Positions 1 to 9,573 of a stretch of 64,000 nucleotides of DNA are shown piece after piece (position 1 is the stretch's first letter; each line of letters begins with the position of its first letter). A program made the translations under genes and the position numbers. The stretch is from Roridomyces roridus (lineage: Eukaryota; Basidiomycota; Agaricomycetes; Agaricales; Mycenaceae), in contig JARKIF010000029.1 of assembly GCA_029378245.1 (NCBI GenBank), forward strand, positions 372,001 through 436,000, given 5' to 3'. Under the pieces are notes generated by a model. It searched no databases. It was not told the origin of the DNA and saw nothing but the letters and a program-made list of their open reading frames with translations.

Positions 1-324
1 TCCCAAGCCGGAGCTCTGATGTGTCTCCCTCAGGCGTTCCCACATTCCCGCGGGATCCTCCTCGAAGTCACGGATATGCGCAAATTGGGACGGATCAAGT
101 CGGCCAATGATCGTCGCCGTCGCAACATCCCGTTTAGCAACCCATGCCTTGACAGCCTTGCTGTTCGGGCCACTAACCGGACAGGTCTCCGTACCCAATG
201 TGACCTCCAACACACCTTTCCTCCGCAGATCCGCCCTCACCTCGAATTCCCAGTCATCATATGTCACATTGTCCGATAACTTCATTCCACCCTTCGTATT
301 CACATGTCGTTCGTCGTCCATCAT
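1..324 (-). CDS. gag: Copia Gag N-terminal part (partial at edge)
   Basis: An open frame starts at the paired ATG codons at 324/321 on the minus strand and stays open to the window edge (108 codons). It has the sequence style of the Copia gag family (UBN2/DUF4219-like), with KLSDNVTYDDWEFEVR near the start, then KGVLEVTLGTETCP, and PAGMWERLRETHQSSG at the edge. It would form the capsid of the retroelement particle. Protease, integrase and RT are outside the window. Confidence 0.7.
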   Translation of the reverse strand, partial: MMDDERHVNTKGGMKLSDNVTYDDWEFEVRADLRRKGVLEVTLGTETCPVSGPNSKAVKAWVAKRDVATATIIGRLDPSQFAHIRDFEEDPAGMWERLRETHQSSGLG

Positions 325-440
325 TGGTTTCGAGTTCAATTTCGGTTTCGTCGGTTCGGTTCGTCGGTTCGTCGGTCCACAGCAATACCGTGCAGCGCGG
401 GAGCAAAAGAGAAGAGGTTGTCAAGGTAAGGACTAGAGTT

Positions 441-454
441 CGGGGCCCATAACC
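441..454 (-). other. Primer-binding site, half-tRNA initiator-Met type
   Basis: On the minus strand GGTTATGGGCCCCG follows the LTR end directly. The first 12 bases are complementary to the anticodon-arm sequence GGGCCCATAACC of eukaryotic initiator Met tRNA. Drosophila copia is known to prime from a tRNA fragment cut in that loop. Confidence 0.7.
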
Positions 455-649
455 TGTTAGATTTGACAACTGATCAAATACAGGAAGCTGGGGGGCTTGA
501 GCTCGCAAGCCCCCGTATATATAGTAAATCTAATGCTGCGCCGCAGTGCTGCGCAGAATCCGGCGCAGCTGTAGAAGCACCCTGCGCGGTGTTCTAAATA
601 TTTCCCAACCCGGTGTTTCTCCGTGCACACAGCGGGCCTATTCCCAACA
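455..649 (-). repeat. Copia 5' LTR (195 bp)
   Basis: The terminal sequences form the short inverted repeat TGTT...AACA. A TATA-like GTATATATAG tract lies near 514-523, in the part of the LTR near gag. The internal boundary is fixed by the adjacent PBS. This LTR is unrelated in sequence to the LTRs of the two full-length Copia elements in the window. Confidence 0.75.
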
Positions 650-1270
650 AATCTGTTCCAGTGCTTTTCAAGACAATACTGCACGCTTCTCAGACTTGAG
701 CTTCAGTTACGGATCTAGACTCCTTGTACGAATCGTCATCCATCCAATACCGGCTTTCTGTATCGGCGTCAGCGCTGACAGCGAATAAAGCAATCACGTA
801 CCATCCACCTCTCCCCTCTTCTTCCGAGCGATAAACTCCTCCGCTCTTGTCCAGAACGTGGGCGACCCCCGCGCACCATCTTCCCACTGGCCCCAGTAAC
901 TTTCGAAGAACGCAATGACGAACCGCATCAGGAAACACCTCCCCAGGTATTTTTGGCACATTTTGCCAAAATTTGCCAAAAATATTGAGAATAGCTGAAT
1001 ATCCGAAGAATGAGCAAGAATATGTTAGTCCCAACAAAAATACCAAAACTTTTGGCACTTTTGAAGTGGATATTGGCATTGGTTGAACCTTGCCAACAGA
1101 GCAGAAATGAAGAATGAAGCAGAGGGGGAACATTGCATCTCAGTGGGAGCAAAACATTCACCATCAGCTCTGCCCACTGATTGTTGATCAGGAACAGTCA
1201 GGCACAGCTGTTAATCAATGACTGACAGGAACTTACAGAAGTGATTGGGATCTCAGTAGCTAAGGCTATT

Positions 1271-1453
1271 TGTTGTAGTAATCATTATTCCCCGACCTTC
1301 TACCCGATTCTATTTACTCAGCTATTACTAAGTCTCTCTTCACTATAGTAGAATATTCTAGATATTATCCGTAGTATATAAGCCTGTAGCTGAACCACGG
1401 AATGCATTATTATTCTTCTCTTGTTCACACTCATCGAACATCATCCAACAATA
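1271..1453 (+). repeat. 5' LTR of Copia element 1
   Basis: It runs from TGTTGTAGTA to CATCCAACAATA. The end is placed at ATA rather than ACA because only this boundary gives a perfect 5-bp TSD and a shared end in both LTRs. The terminus is therefore the unusual TG...TA. A TATA-like GTAGTATATAAGC lies near 1371-1383. Confidence 0.88.
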
Positions 1454-1465
1454 GGTTATGGGCCC
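1454..1465 (+). other. Primer-binding site of Copia element 1
   Basis: GGTTATGGGCCC starts at the base after the LTR. It is complementary to the 3' end of the initiator-Met half tRNA fragment used by Drosophila copia. The same motif occurs at the left-edge Copia. Confidence 0.75.
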
Positions 1466-1605
1466 CGGCCGTAACTGAACTTCTCCCGAATAATCACACG
1501 TCTATCACCAGCTTGACAGCTCAAACCGTCACACACTTTGATCACCGTTTTTCGACGCACACTCGACGCCTCTCGATCTACACCTAGCATCACCACATTA
1601 TCATC

Positions 1606-4600
1606 ATGTCCGAATCATCGACATCCGCCTACCGCATCCAGCATCTCCTTGGGGAGGAGAATTACGCTACATGGGCTGTGAAAATAACCGACATTCTCAC
1701 CGATCAGAATCTGATCAAATATGTCACCGGTACTATTCCACGCCCCGTCCACACCCTTAACGCCAGTGGAGAAATCGTTGATCCACAGGGCGCGAAGGCG
1801 AAGGAAATTCTTGATTGGGATCGTAAGGACCGACAGGCCCTCTCCCAGATCCGTCTTCGTGTTTCCGACGATCCGTTGGTGTACATTACTGACGCCACAT
1901 CGTCATCCACAGCCTGGACCACCCTTGCCGACACCTATCAGCCGAAAGGTGTGATCGCCATCGTCCTTCTCCGTCGGCAACTCTCACGCCTCCACTGCGA
2001 GGAAGGTGGGAACGTTGAAGAGCACATTCGAGCTCTCAAAAATCTACGCACCAAGTTGGCCGCACAGGGCGCCAAACTATCGGAGGAGGAATACTCCATC
2101 ACCCTTCTCACGTCACTGCCGGATTCCTGGGACACTTTTACCTCAGGCATCGACACGGCATCGTTGACGGACTCCACCAAACTCGTGGCTCGTATTCTCG
2201 AGCAGGACCGCCGGCGACGAGCCAAACCCTCATCCGACGAGGTAGCGCTCCCGGCACACGGCAAGAAATTCGGCAAGCCCGCCAAATTCAACGCCAAAGT
2301 CACATGCTATGGCTGCGGCAGAATTGGGCACATGGTTTCGGATTGCCGCGACGTGAAAGCTGGGAGAACATTCACACAGTCCCAGAAGGAGCAGAACACG
2401 CGCCAATCGAAGGAGCGTTATGCCAATAAGAATCATGCACACGTCGCGGAACCAATCCCCAGCCCCGAATCACCTGATTTTGCTTTTATGGCACGGGACT
2501 CCACTGCACCCGCTCTGTCCCCTGACGCCTGGCTCGCCGATTCTGGCGCCACGTCTCACATCATCAAGAAGCGGGAATTATTCACCACTTACGCGCACAG
2601 TGACCGAACCATCACTGGTTTCGGCAGTGTGAAATGCGACGGCACCGGCTCCGCTGTCATTGCCTCTCATGTCAAGAGTTCGGCATACAACATCACACTC
2701 AATAATTCCCTTCATGTCCCCAGCTCGCCATACAACCTCTTGTCCATCAGCCGCATTGCCGATGCTGGCTTTCTGATCCAATTTGACGGTGATTACATGC
2801 ACATATTCACCAAGGGATCCAGTCGACGCGAAATCATGCGTGGCAGAAAGATCGGTAACCTCTACTTACTCCAGATCACTCAACCTGCCAACCGCATCAC
2901 GGCCGCCGCCGCCGCCATGCCCGCTGTTCCATCAGTCCCATCACCCGTTCCGACTGCACCCGCCGTTTCCACTGTACCAACCTTTGCCGCCGTTGCTCCC
3001 GCACACTCATGGGACAAATGGCATCGTATTTTTGGCCATATCTCGCCGGCATCCATCCGGATGTTGAAGAACAACAACATGGTCAATGGGATGAGGGTTG
3101 ATCCCACCAGCACACCCTCAGCACAGTGCGTGGCATGCATCAAAGCCAAGTCACACGTCGCTCCGTTTCCAGCCGAGGCTGAACGGACATATTCTGACAT
3201 CGGTGACAACACTTTCACAGATGTTTGGGGACCATCGCGCGTCACCGGCATCTCGGGCGAGCGCTATTACATCAGCTTCACGGACGCAAAGACACGCCGC
3301 ACTATCCTCTACTTCATGAAGAAGCGCACGGAGGTCATAGACAAAATGCAGCACTACGATGCGTACATTTCCACGCAAACCGGCAAACGTGTCAAAGCTT
3401 TTCATTGTGACAACGCCAAGGAATACATTTCTAAGGCAGTTCGCGACTATCTCGGCTCCCGCGGCATCCGTCTTGAGCTCACGGCACCTTACTCACCTCA
3501 GCAGAACGGTGTTGCCGAGCGGCTCAATCGCACGCTTATTGAGCATGCTCGTGCCATGCTCGCCGCACACAGCTTACCCCTTTCCCTCTGGCCCGAAGCC
3601 GTTGCCTACGCCACGTACCTGAAAAATAGGTCACCCTCGCGCGCTCTCGGTGATAAGATTACACCGGACGAGGCCTATACAGGAAAGAAGCCTGACGTCA
3701 GTGCTCTAGAGGAATTCGGCAATCCCTGCGAAGTCTTGCAGCAGGATGGCAAGAACGGTAAAGTCTTTGTTAAGACTAAATCTTGCAAATTTGTTGGACT
3801 TTCCGACGAATCCGGTGCTTGGCGTTACTACAACCCACATACGCACAAGGTACTTACCTCACGGAACATCACTTTCATCCGGGAACCTGTCACATCTGAC
3901 ACAGCTCCGCCTCCGCTCAAGGGGGAGAGTTTATTGGATTCCACGTCAAAATCCACTCCGGTTGAGCCTGAGGCTACGCAAACGACGCCAACAGCCGCCC
4001 CCATCACTCCACCGTCTCCCGTTGCTCCCACTCCGAGCACTCTGACACCTGCCCCATCCATTCCCACATCACCGGCCACTGCACCCCGCCCGAAGGCACC
4101 ACGCGACATCAGCAGTGCCATCTCGGAGGACAACATCATTCTCGGCCCACGCACTCGGAAGTACGCTAAGCCCGACAGTGCACTACTCGGCTTTGCACTG
4201 CCTGCCGTAAATTCCGATCCCATCTCCAATGATCCACTCACAGTTGATGAGGCTAAGTCACGGCCCGACTGGCTTGAGTGGAAGAAAGCGATGGATGAGG
4301 AAATGGATCAGCTCCGTAACCTCAATACATTTTCCCCAGCACCTTTACCCCGTGATCGCACCGCCATTCCCTGTAAATGGGTTTTCCGTGTGAAGCGCGA
4401 CGAGAACGGCTCTATCACACGCTACAAGGCCCGTCTCGTTGCTAAAGGATTTTCTCAGATCCCCGGCATCGACTTTGATGAAACTTTTGCACCCGTCGTT
4501 CGCATGGAAGCCATCCGTCTACTTCTCGCTCTCGCCGCCCGTTACAACCTTGACATACATGTGGTTGACGTTATCGGTGCTTACCTCAATGGCAAGCTCG

Positions 4601-5772
4601 ACGAGGAGATTTACATGCAACAACCCGAGTTATATCAGGACGGCACAACTCTTGCACTACGACTCAACAAGGCTATTTATGGTCTTAAGCAGTCCGGCCG
4701 TGTCTGGAACATCGAGCTCAATTCATCATTCCTCTCCCGCGGATACTCACGCCTTCTATCCGACCAGTGCGTTTACATCAAACGTAGCGGCACCGACATC
4801 ACGATCATAGCCGTTCATGTTGATGACATGACCATCCTTGCATCATCGCCCGCGCTCATCGTTGCCGCGGAATCCGAACTTGAGCAGATGTTCAATATCA
4901 AGAAACTCGGTGATATTCGCCAACCTTTGGGAATGGAGATCACTCGAGACACTGATGGTTCTATCTTTCTGAGCCAGTCACAGTACATCACCAAGATTCT
5001 CGAGCGGTTCCAGATGCAGAACTCCAACCCCTCTGCCACACCAATGGATCCCCACGTGAAACTCACCAAGACACCCGACTCGGAGTCTCACCCTGAGATC
5101 AAACGTGTCTATCAGCACATGGTTGGATCACTCATGTACGCCGCCATTTCCACGCGGCCCGACATCTCCTTTGCCGTTCAGACTCTCTCCCAGTTCAGTC
5201 TGAATCCCGGCCCCGCTCACCTCACCGCCGTCAAACGAGTTTTCCGCTATCTTCGCGGCACCGTCAATCTCGGTATCAAATACACGTCGGATCAGCACTC
5301 CACCATTGAGTTATTCTCCGACGCCGACTGGGCTAATTCACCTGACGACCGCCGATCTGTCACCGGCTACCTCTCAACCCTTGCAGGGGGAGTCGTGACT
5401 TGGAACTCAAAGAAGCAACCAACCACGGCGCTATCGAGCATGGAGGCAGAGTACATGGCTCTTGCATCAGCCACCCGCGAAGCTCTCTGGCTTCGTAGCA
5501 TGCTCTCTGAGCTCGGCTACACACCCCATCTTCCCACTCACATCTCCGTTGACAATCACGGCACTATCTCCTTCGCGCAGAACTCTGGTTTCCACGCCCG
5601 CTCCAAACATATCAACGTTCGGCACCACTTCATTCGGGAGAACCTCACTTCTAACGAAGTATCAGTTTCCTACTGCCCTACCTCGGAGAACACCGCGGAC
5701 TTGTTTACCAAAGCACTCGACAAGTCCAAGCACGAGTATTTCGTCTCTCGACTTGGAATGACTCGCGCTTGA
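1606..5772 (+). CDS. gag-pol: Copia Gag-Pol polyprotein (1388 aa)
   Basis: A single polyprotein that supplies capsid, protease, integrase, reverse transcriptase and RNase H. Visible in order: N-terminal Gag (UBN2-like), a CX2CX4HX4C zinc knuckle (CYGCGRIGHMVSDC, about residue 235), the aspartic protease signature LADSGATSH (about 313), the integrase zinc region starting WHRIFGH (about 472), and integrase core Asp residues in DVWGP and CDNAKEY with the Glu in QNGVAERLNR. The RT has AIYGLKQSG and the catalytic HVDDM (about 1072). RNase H has DADWANS and SSMEAEYMALA. All catalytic residues looked for are present and there are no stops or frameshifts. The domain order (integrase before RT) is diagnostic of Copia. 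A Pro/Thr/Ser-rich linker separates integrase and RT. The ATG lies 153 nt after the LTR. Confidence 0.96.
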   Translation: MSESSTSAYRIQHLLGEENYATWAVKITDILTDQNLIKYVTGTIPRPVHTLNASGEIVDPQGAKAKEILDWDRKDRQALSQIRLRVSDDPLVYITDATSSSTAWTTLADTYQPKGVIAIVLLRRQLSRLHCEEGGNVEEHIRALKNLRTKLAAQGAKLSEEEYSITLLTSLPDSWDTFTSGIDTASLTDSTKLVARILEQDRRRRAKPSSDEVALPAHGKKFGKPAKFNAKVTCYGCGRIGHMVSDCRDVKAGRTFTQSQKEQNTRQSKERYANKNHAHVAEPIPSPESPDFAFMARDSTAPALSPDAWLADSGATSHIIKKRELFTTYAHSDRTITGFGSVKCDGTGSAVIASHVKSSAYNITLNNSLHVPSSPYNLLSISRIADAGFLIQFDGDYMHIFTKGSSRREIMRGRKIGNLYLLQITQPANRITAAAAAMPAVPSVPSPVPTAPAVSTVPTFAAVAPAHSWDKWHRIFGHISPASIRMLKNNNMVNGMRVDPTSTPSAQCVACIKAKSHVAPFPAEAERTYSDIGDNTFTDVWGPSRVTGISGERYYISFTDAKTRRTILYFMKKRTEVIDKMQHYDAYISTQTGKRVKAFHCDNAKEYISKAVRDYLGSRGIRLELTAPYSPQQNGVAERLNRTLIEHARAMLAAHSLPLSLWPEAVAYATYLKNRSPSRALGDKITPDEAYTGKKPDVSALEEFGNPCEVLQQDGKNGKVFVKTKSCKFVGLSDESGAWRYYNPHTHKVLTSRNITFIREPVTSDTAPPPLKGESLLDSTSKSTPVEPEATQTTPTAAPITPPSPVAPTPSTLTPAPSIPTSPATAPRPKAPRDISSAISEDNIILGPRTRKYAKPDSALLGFALPAVNSDPISNDPLTVDEAKSRPDWLEWKKAMDEEMDQLRNLNTFSPAPLPRDRTAIPCKWVFRVKRDENGSITRYKARLVAKGFSQIPGIDFDETFAPVVRMEAIRLLLALAARYNLDIHVVDVIGAYLNGKLDEEIYMQQPELYQDGTTLALRLNKAIYGLKQSGRVWNIELNSSFLSRGYSRLLSDQCVYIKRSGTDITIIAVHVDDMTILASSPALIVAAESELEQMFNIKKLGDIRQPLGMEITRDTDGSIFLSQSQYITKILERFQMQNSNPSATPMDPHVKLTKTPDSESHPEIKRVYQHMVGSLMYAAISTRPDISFAVQTLSQFSLNPGPAHLTAVKRVFRYLRGTVNLGIKYTSDQHSTIELFSDADWANSPDDRRSVTGYLSTLAGGVVTWNSKKQPTTALSSMEAEYMALASATREALWLRSMLSELGYTPHLPTHISVDNHGTISFAQNSGFHARSKHINVRHHFIRENLTSNEVSVSYCPTSENTADLFTKALDKSKHEYFVSRLGMTRA

Positions 5773-5779
5773 GGGGGAG
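5771..5779 (+). other. Polypurine tract of Copia element 1
   Basis: GAGGGGGAG lies immediately upstream of the 3' LTR and overlaps the end of the Gag-Pol stop codon. It is the expected primer site for plus-strand DNA synthesis. Confidence 0.75.
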
Positions 5780-5962
5780 TGTTGTAGTAATCATTATTCC
5801 CCGACCTTCTACCCGATTCTATTTACTCAGCTATTACTAAGTCTCTCTTCACTATAGTAGAATATTCTAGATATTATCCGTAGTATATAAGCCTGTAGCT
5901 GAACCACGGAATGCATTATTATTCTTCTCTTGTTCACACTCATCGAACATCATCCAACAATA
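5780..5962 (+). repeat. 3' LTR of Copia element 1
   Basis: No difference from the 5' LTR was found over 183 bp when compared by eye. It is followed by the second CTATT target copy. Confidence 0.9.
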
Positions 5963-7317
5963 CTATTTTATTTAAATGACAAGGATAATTAAATGATGTT
6001 TCAAAGGGGAGTTGAACAAGGGACCTCCTGTAAAAGGTACAGACAACACAAAGGGGGAAGCTTACTACTACACTACAATAGAGACATGAGTCTGGCAATC
6101 TTAGCTCCCATGATGTGACCCCATGAGTCCAACAGTATTATGCACCAACAGAAGAGCACTCAGGGATGGGCTTAGTGAGAGATGCAAGCCAATCAAGGGC
6201 AGATGTGCCTCCACTTCATAGTCCAAAGAGACTGATCTTGTTTGAGGTGCACCACAGACTCTATACCAGAAGACTGAGGTGAGTTGGTGACCTGGAATAC
6301 AAGACTTCCTGGCTGTGGATGGATGACTAGAAAGTTTGGCAAATTTGCTGAAACATACCTCAAAATATCTGGCCCACCAAAAAAAGTTTGGCCAGTTTGC
6401 TGAGAAATACCTCGAAATTTCTGGCTCCCCAAAAAAAGTTGTGATATTTTTGCAAAGCTTTCAGAAATTTTGGTGGACAAGCTCTGGTCAGTTGGAATTG
6501 GTACTTTATGCAGGTGTACAGCAGCTACCTTTAATGTACTGCATTTTGATCAGGTTCCCAATGTCATACTGATGAAAAGCAAAATCTCCATTTTGGAAAC
6601 TTTGTCAACATTGGGCAAAAGTTTCGAGAATGACTGCAAAATATTTGAGCTGCGAGATATTTTTGAAAGATTTGCGATAAAATATCCAGGGAGGTTTTTC
6701 CTGATGCGCGCGTCACGAACGGGATTGTCTTGTGCCCATGCGTACGCCAGGTCCCGAGATGAACTAGGCCATAGGATGATGAAGAGTTCAAGTCGGCGAC
6801 ATTCCTGCAGCAGCTTCTGTGTGACGGACCACGGAATCCCGTTGTTCAAACAAAGATGCGTGAGAGCCGGCAACAGAGGGATTTGCGGAAACACAATGGT
6901 ATCCTCTTCGTCTATCTCGTCGAAAATGTCAATGTGCGTGACATGCGCGAAGGCTGGGTGTGTGAGATCAATGTGTTGACGGCCACCGAAAATGCTTTCA
7001 AGACAAAGCGCCATTCGCTCGACGTGCATGTTGGAGAGTACGTCGAGAGTATGAGGAGAAGAGAAGTCCCCGATAGCGGCAAAGTTCTTTAGGCCAGTGG
7101 AGACGCTGAGGACTTGGATCGCATCCTTCCTGCTCCAGCCGGTGTCACCGTCGAGAAAGAGGTGTCGAACTGCAGTGGCGAAGAATGTCAGTGGCTTGGA
7201 CTTGATCGCCTCGAGGATCTTGGGATGATTCCCTGCAACAACGACCATGTATAAAAAGGGCTCGATCCTAGGAGATGTGAGCGAAGATGGGTGAAAGATC
7301 GAATGACTCCAAGTCTG

Positions 7318-7789
7318 CCTACCAGCAAGGGGTATCAAAGATAAGGAATTGCCTATTATAGGAGGGGGGAGGGGGGTCCCTCCGAAGGCTGAAAAAAAAG
7401 TTTTGTACCAAATTTCTGCAGAACACCAGGAAGGCTCTGTTTGCATAGCTAGACCACTGAACAGAGTCCCAGTGGACTTTCTTGAAGTTTTCAGTACATG
7501 GTCCCGATTGGATCACGTGCTTAAATAGTCACGTGCTCTGGTCACGAGGCACCCAGAATTTCAGCGCGAAACACCGATCTTGGGCTCCAGAGCTAAGGAA
7601 ATGCACTAGAAGCCATTTGAAAGCATGTACAGCAGGCAGGCAGGCCGACATACCCCAAATAGGCTGATTTGATGTGTCCCAAAAAGGAAATTTCCTTTAT
7701 AGAGGGGGGGAGGGTCAGCCAATTTGGCTGAAATAAAAAATTTGAGGTGATGTACTGAACTCTTATCTTTGGTACCCCTTGCCTACCAG
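7318..7789. mobile_element. hAT-like MITE with CAAGGGG termini (456 bp)
   Basis: The element spans 7326-7781 with TIRs CAAGGGGTATCAAAGATAAG and, at the other end, CAAGGGGTACCAAAGATAAG. It is bounded by the perfect 8-bp duplication CCTACCAG (7318-7325 and 7782-7789). It contains G-rich tracts (GGAGGGGGGAGGGGGG). It inserted exactly at the exon 1/intron 1 border of the F-box/LRR-like gene, so each TSD copy carries the splice donor (CTG|GTAGG on the minus strand). It belongs with the copies near 30.8, 33.7 and 34.1 kb. Confidence 0.88.
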
Positions 7790-7850
7790 ACAAGAACTCG
7801 ACTTGCAACACGGAGGAGACTAGGTATGACAGACAGATGAGCGAGGGCCG

Positions 7851-8219
7851 TCGTTTCGAAGATCTCGCGCTCCAATTCCACAGGAAGGACTTAGGAGTCC
7901 CATACACGGTGGTGGAAGGACAGTGAGTGACTCGCGGCTGAGTCAGACGCTGAATTGATCCGTTGATCGGACATTCGGTTTTCTTGCGGGCCTGGGGTAA
8001 AACTTCGTGTAGCCGTACATATGGCCAGCCTCGCCGGAGGCAGCACCTTATTTACGTCCATGCCCCGAGTCGAACGGAGAGTCATTGCGAATTGAATCCT
8101 TGGAACGCCGCGAAGTCAATTTGCTCGTTTGCTATCATCATGTTATACAGGGGTGCGTATAATAAATTATCAGGTTTAACAAGCAGTCCAATTGCCCCAT
8201 ACGCAAACTGAACTACAGC
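7851..8219. other. Intergenic, nothing recognised
   Basis: It lies between the broken F-box-like gene and the Sur7-like gene. No convincing reading frame, repeat or RNA gene was seen. Confidence 0.4.
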
Positions 8220-9116
8220 TCAATTCTTCCTGAACCTCGCAAAAATACCCCCAGCGCTCCCACGGCTCAGAGCAGGATACGCATCCTCCGCCTCCCGCCT
8301 CCGATCGATGAAGATGGCCAATCCGGAAGCTATGAGGAGGAGGAGGGTGACAAAGCTCATCCAGAAGGCTGAGAGTGTCATGCATGAACATCGACGGATA
8401 TGAAAGGGAAGGAGGAAGTGGCGTACCAGAGCTCGTCACAGTCGTGATTTGAGCTCGATCGTTGACTGAATCCACCTGACCTTTGACAAAGGCGTAGAGG
8501 GCGATGTCCACGATGAATGCGAGGGTCGCCTGTGTTGTATTTAGACTTGAATTGAAGGGGACTGAGACGATAGACGTACCACGAAAGCTGCGAGGAGGGA
8601 CATGAGAGTGGCCATTATCGGTCCATGCTCCCAATTCCTGCTCAATGCAAAGCCGAGTGCGATGGCGGTTAATACAGTAGCTTTTATTTGATTTCAATAA
8701 CAACCCGAAAATGGCGACAAATGAGAAAAACTCACCCACTGGATGGATCGCGAGCCCGCGCGTCCAGGATGCCCCAATCAGGACGGACTTGAAATTCCCA
8801 TCAGAGTCGATGCCTGGTATGAGCTCCGAGTACCCATGATGCGTGGGCCCACAGCTACGGTCACCGGAGTAGTCAAACGTGCACGAAGCCCAAATTCCAA
8901 ACTGCAAATTGGTTTCAGGGACCAGGTCGATAGTGAAGAATGGGAACTACGCACGCGAACGTCTCCAACTTTGAAGTTGGATATAGCAGCCGTATACTTG
9001 ACGCGGACGAAATCCACTCCATTGAGATACGGGAGAGAAATAGAAGTAATGAACCCCAGAAGAAGGGCGACACCAAGACAAGCAAGGGCAGCAAAGTAGA
9101 ATGAGCGAGGATGCAT
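8220..9116 (-). CDS. Sur7/PalI-family four-TM membrane protein
   Basis: A five-exon model: 9116-8955, 8901-8736, 8680-8580, 8529-8427 and 8368-8220. All junctions are GT-AG and the phases sum to 226 codons plus stop. The protein opens with a membrane segment (FYFAALACLGVALLLGFITS), then an extracellular loop with FGIWASCT and a second Cys. Three further hydrophobic segments follow: TVLTAIALGFALS/MATLMSLLAAFV, TLAFIVDIALYAFV and FVTLLLLIASGLAIF. A basic, Gly-containing C-terminal tail ends the protein. This loop cysteine pattern and TM layout are those of the fungal SUR7/PalI family, which acts at plasma-membrane eisosomes or in pH sensing. The assignment rests on motif recognition; which subgroup it belongs to is not clear. 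Confidence 0.8.
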
Positions 9117-9370
9117 CCTTCGAGGACAGGCGAAGACGGGGGTATGATTCAGTGAGAGAATCCCATGACAGCCCTTCTTGTAGCACGATCGAGCGCCGGC
9201 GGTGCGGGAGTTGAAGATGATCTCCTGATAATAGAGCTGTGAATTATTCAACAGAGTCAGTCACGTAGCAACATCTGTGGGTGACTTGACAACGACGGAT
9301 GCATTCCACAACTTCGATGGCTTCCCGTCGACAGCCACAGGAAACGTCGTGCAGACCTGAGCACCAACTC

Positions 9371-9396
9371 GCAGGCTGGTCTATAGACCAGCCTGC
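9371..9396. repeat. Perfect 26-bp palindrome
   Basis: The 13-base half GCAGGCTGGTCTA is followed directly by its exact reverse complement. It could form a cruciform or a hairpin in RNA. It lies between the Sur7-like gene and the 3' end of the MFS gene. Function unknown. Confidence 0.8.
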
Positions 9397-9573
9397 ATCC
9401 CTTCTTCCTGGCTACCAGGCGAGTCCCTGTTTGATTTACTTCAGAAATACATCCTACCTTTGATGGCGCTCCTTGTGTGTAGACGGCGTTCAATCTGTCA
9501 CCGCCCACAGCGGTTACCAATCAGGATAACATAGCATTGCAATTCTCCAATTCATTTACTTGATTCCTCCCCT

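Larger units (their letters stand above)
1..649 (-). mobile_element. Copia LTR retrotransposon, truncated by window edge
   Basis: The 5' end of a minus-strand Ty1/Copia element. Reading leftwards it has an LTR (649-455), a primer-binding site directly abutting it (454-441), a leader of about 115 nt and the start of gag (324 to the window edge). The LTR has TG..CA ends (TGTTGGGAAT ... AAATCTAACA). The other end lies outside the window, so the target-site duplication cannot be confirmed; the 5 bases next to the LTR are AATCT (650-654). It sits about 40 bp downstream of the stop codon of the broken host gene at 690. Confidence 0.8.
1266..5967 (+). mobile_element. Full-length Copia retrotransposon (element 1), apparently intact
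   Basis: Two 183-bp LTRs that appear identical by eye flank one uninterrupted Gag-Pol frame. The 5-bp target duplication CTATT is present at 1266-1270 and 5963-5967. A PBS (1454) directly follows the 5' LTR and a purine-rich tract (5771-5779) directly precedes the 3' LTR. Identical LTRs and an open frame indicate a very young insertion and possible activity. It lies inside the TIR element at 929-6703. Confidence 0.93.
929..6703. mobile_element. TIR element containing a nested Copia
   Basis: The plus-strand left end CAGGAAACACCTCCCCAGG (from 929) matches the reverse complement of the right end, CAGGAAAAACCTCCCTGG (to 6703). The similarity continues into TATTTT, giving an imperfect TIR of about 26 bp. 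AT flanks both sides (927-928 and 6704-6705), so the target duplication may be only 2 bp. Subtracting the Copia and one of its TSD copies leaves about 1.08 kb. No transposase was recognised, so it appears non-autonomous. It lies inside exon 2 of the F-box/LRR-like gene. Confidence 0.7.
690..7850 (-). pseudogene. Host F-box/LRR-like gene split by nested transposons
   Basis: A typical agaricomycete F-box-associated LRR-like gene, readable in pieces on the minus strand. Exon 1, about 7850-7787, encodes LPVELEREIFETTALAHLS and ends in a splice donor. Exon 2, 7267-6706, runs from IEPFLYMVVVAG to DNPVRDAR. The rest, 926-690, encodes RFVIAFFESYWGQWEDGARG, a 44-nt intron (GTACGT...ATACAG) and SRYWMDDDSYKES before the stop at 690-692. 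The breaks are a 456-bp MITE just after the exon 1 donor and a 5.8-kb TIR element with a nested Copia inside exon 2. When both are ignored the frame continues (DAR-M-RFVIAF). A stop codon lies in frame just upstream of exon 1, so the original start is lost or frameshifted. The function of the family is not known; protein-protein adaptor roles are usually assumed. Confidence 0.75.
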
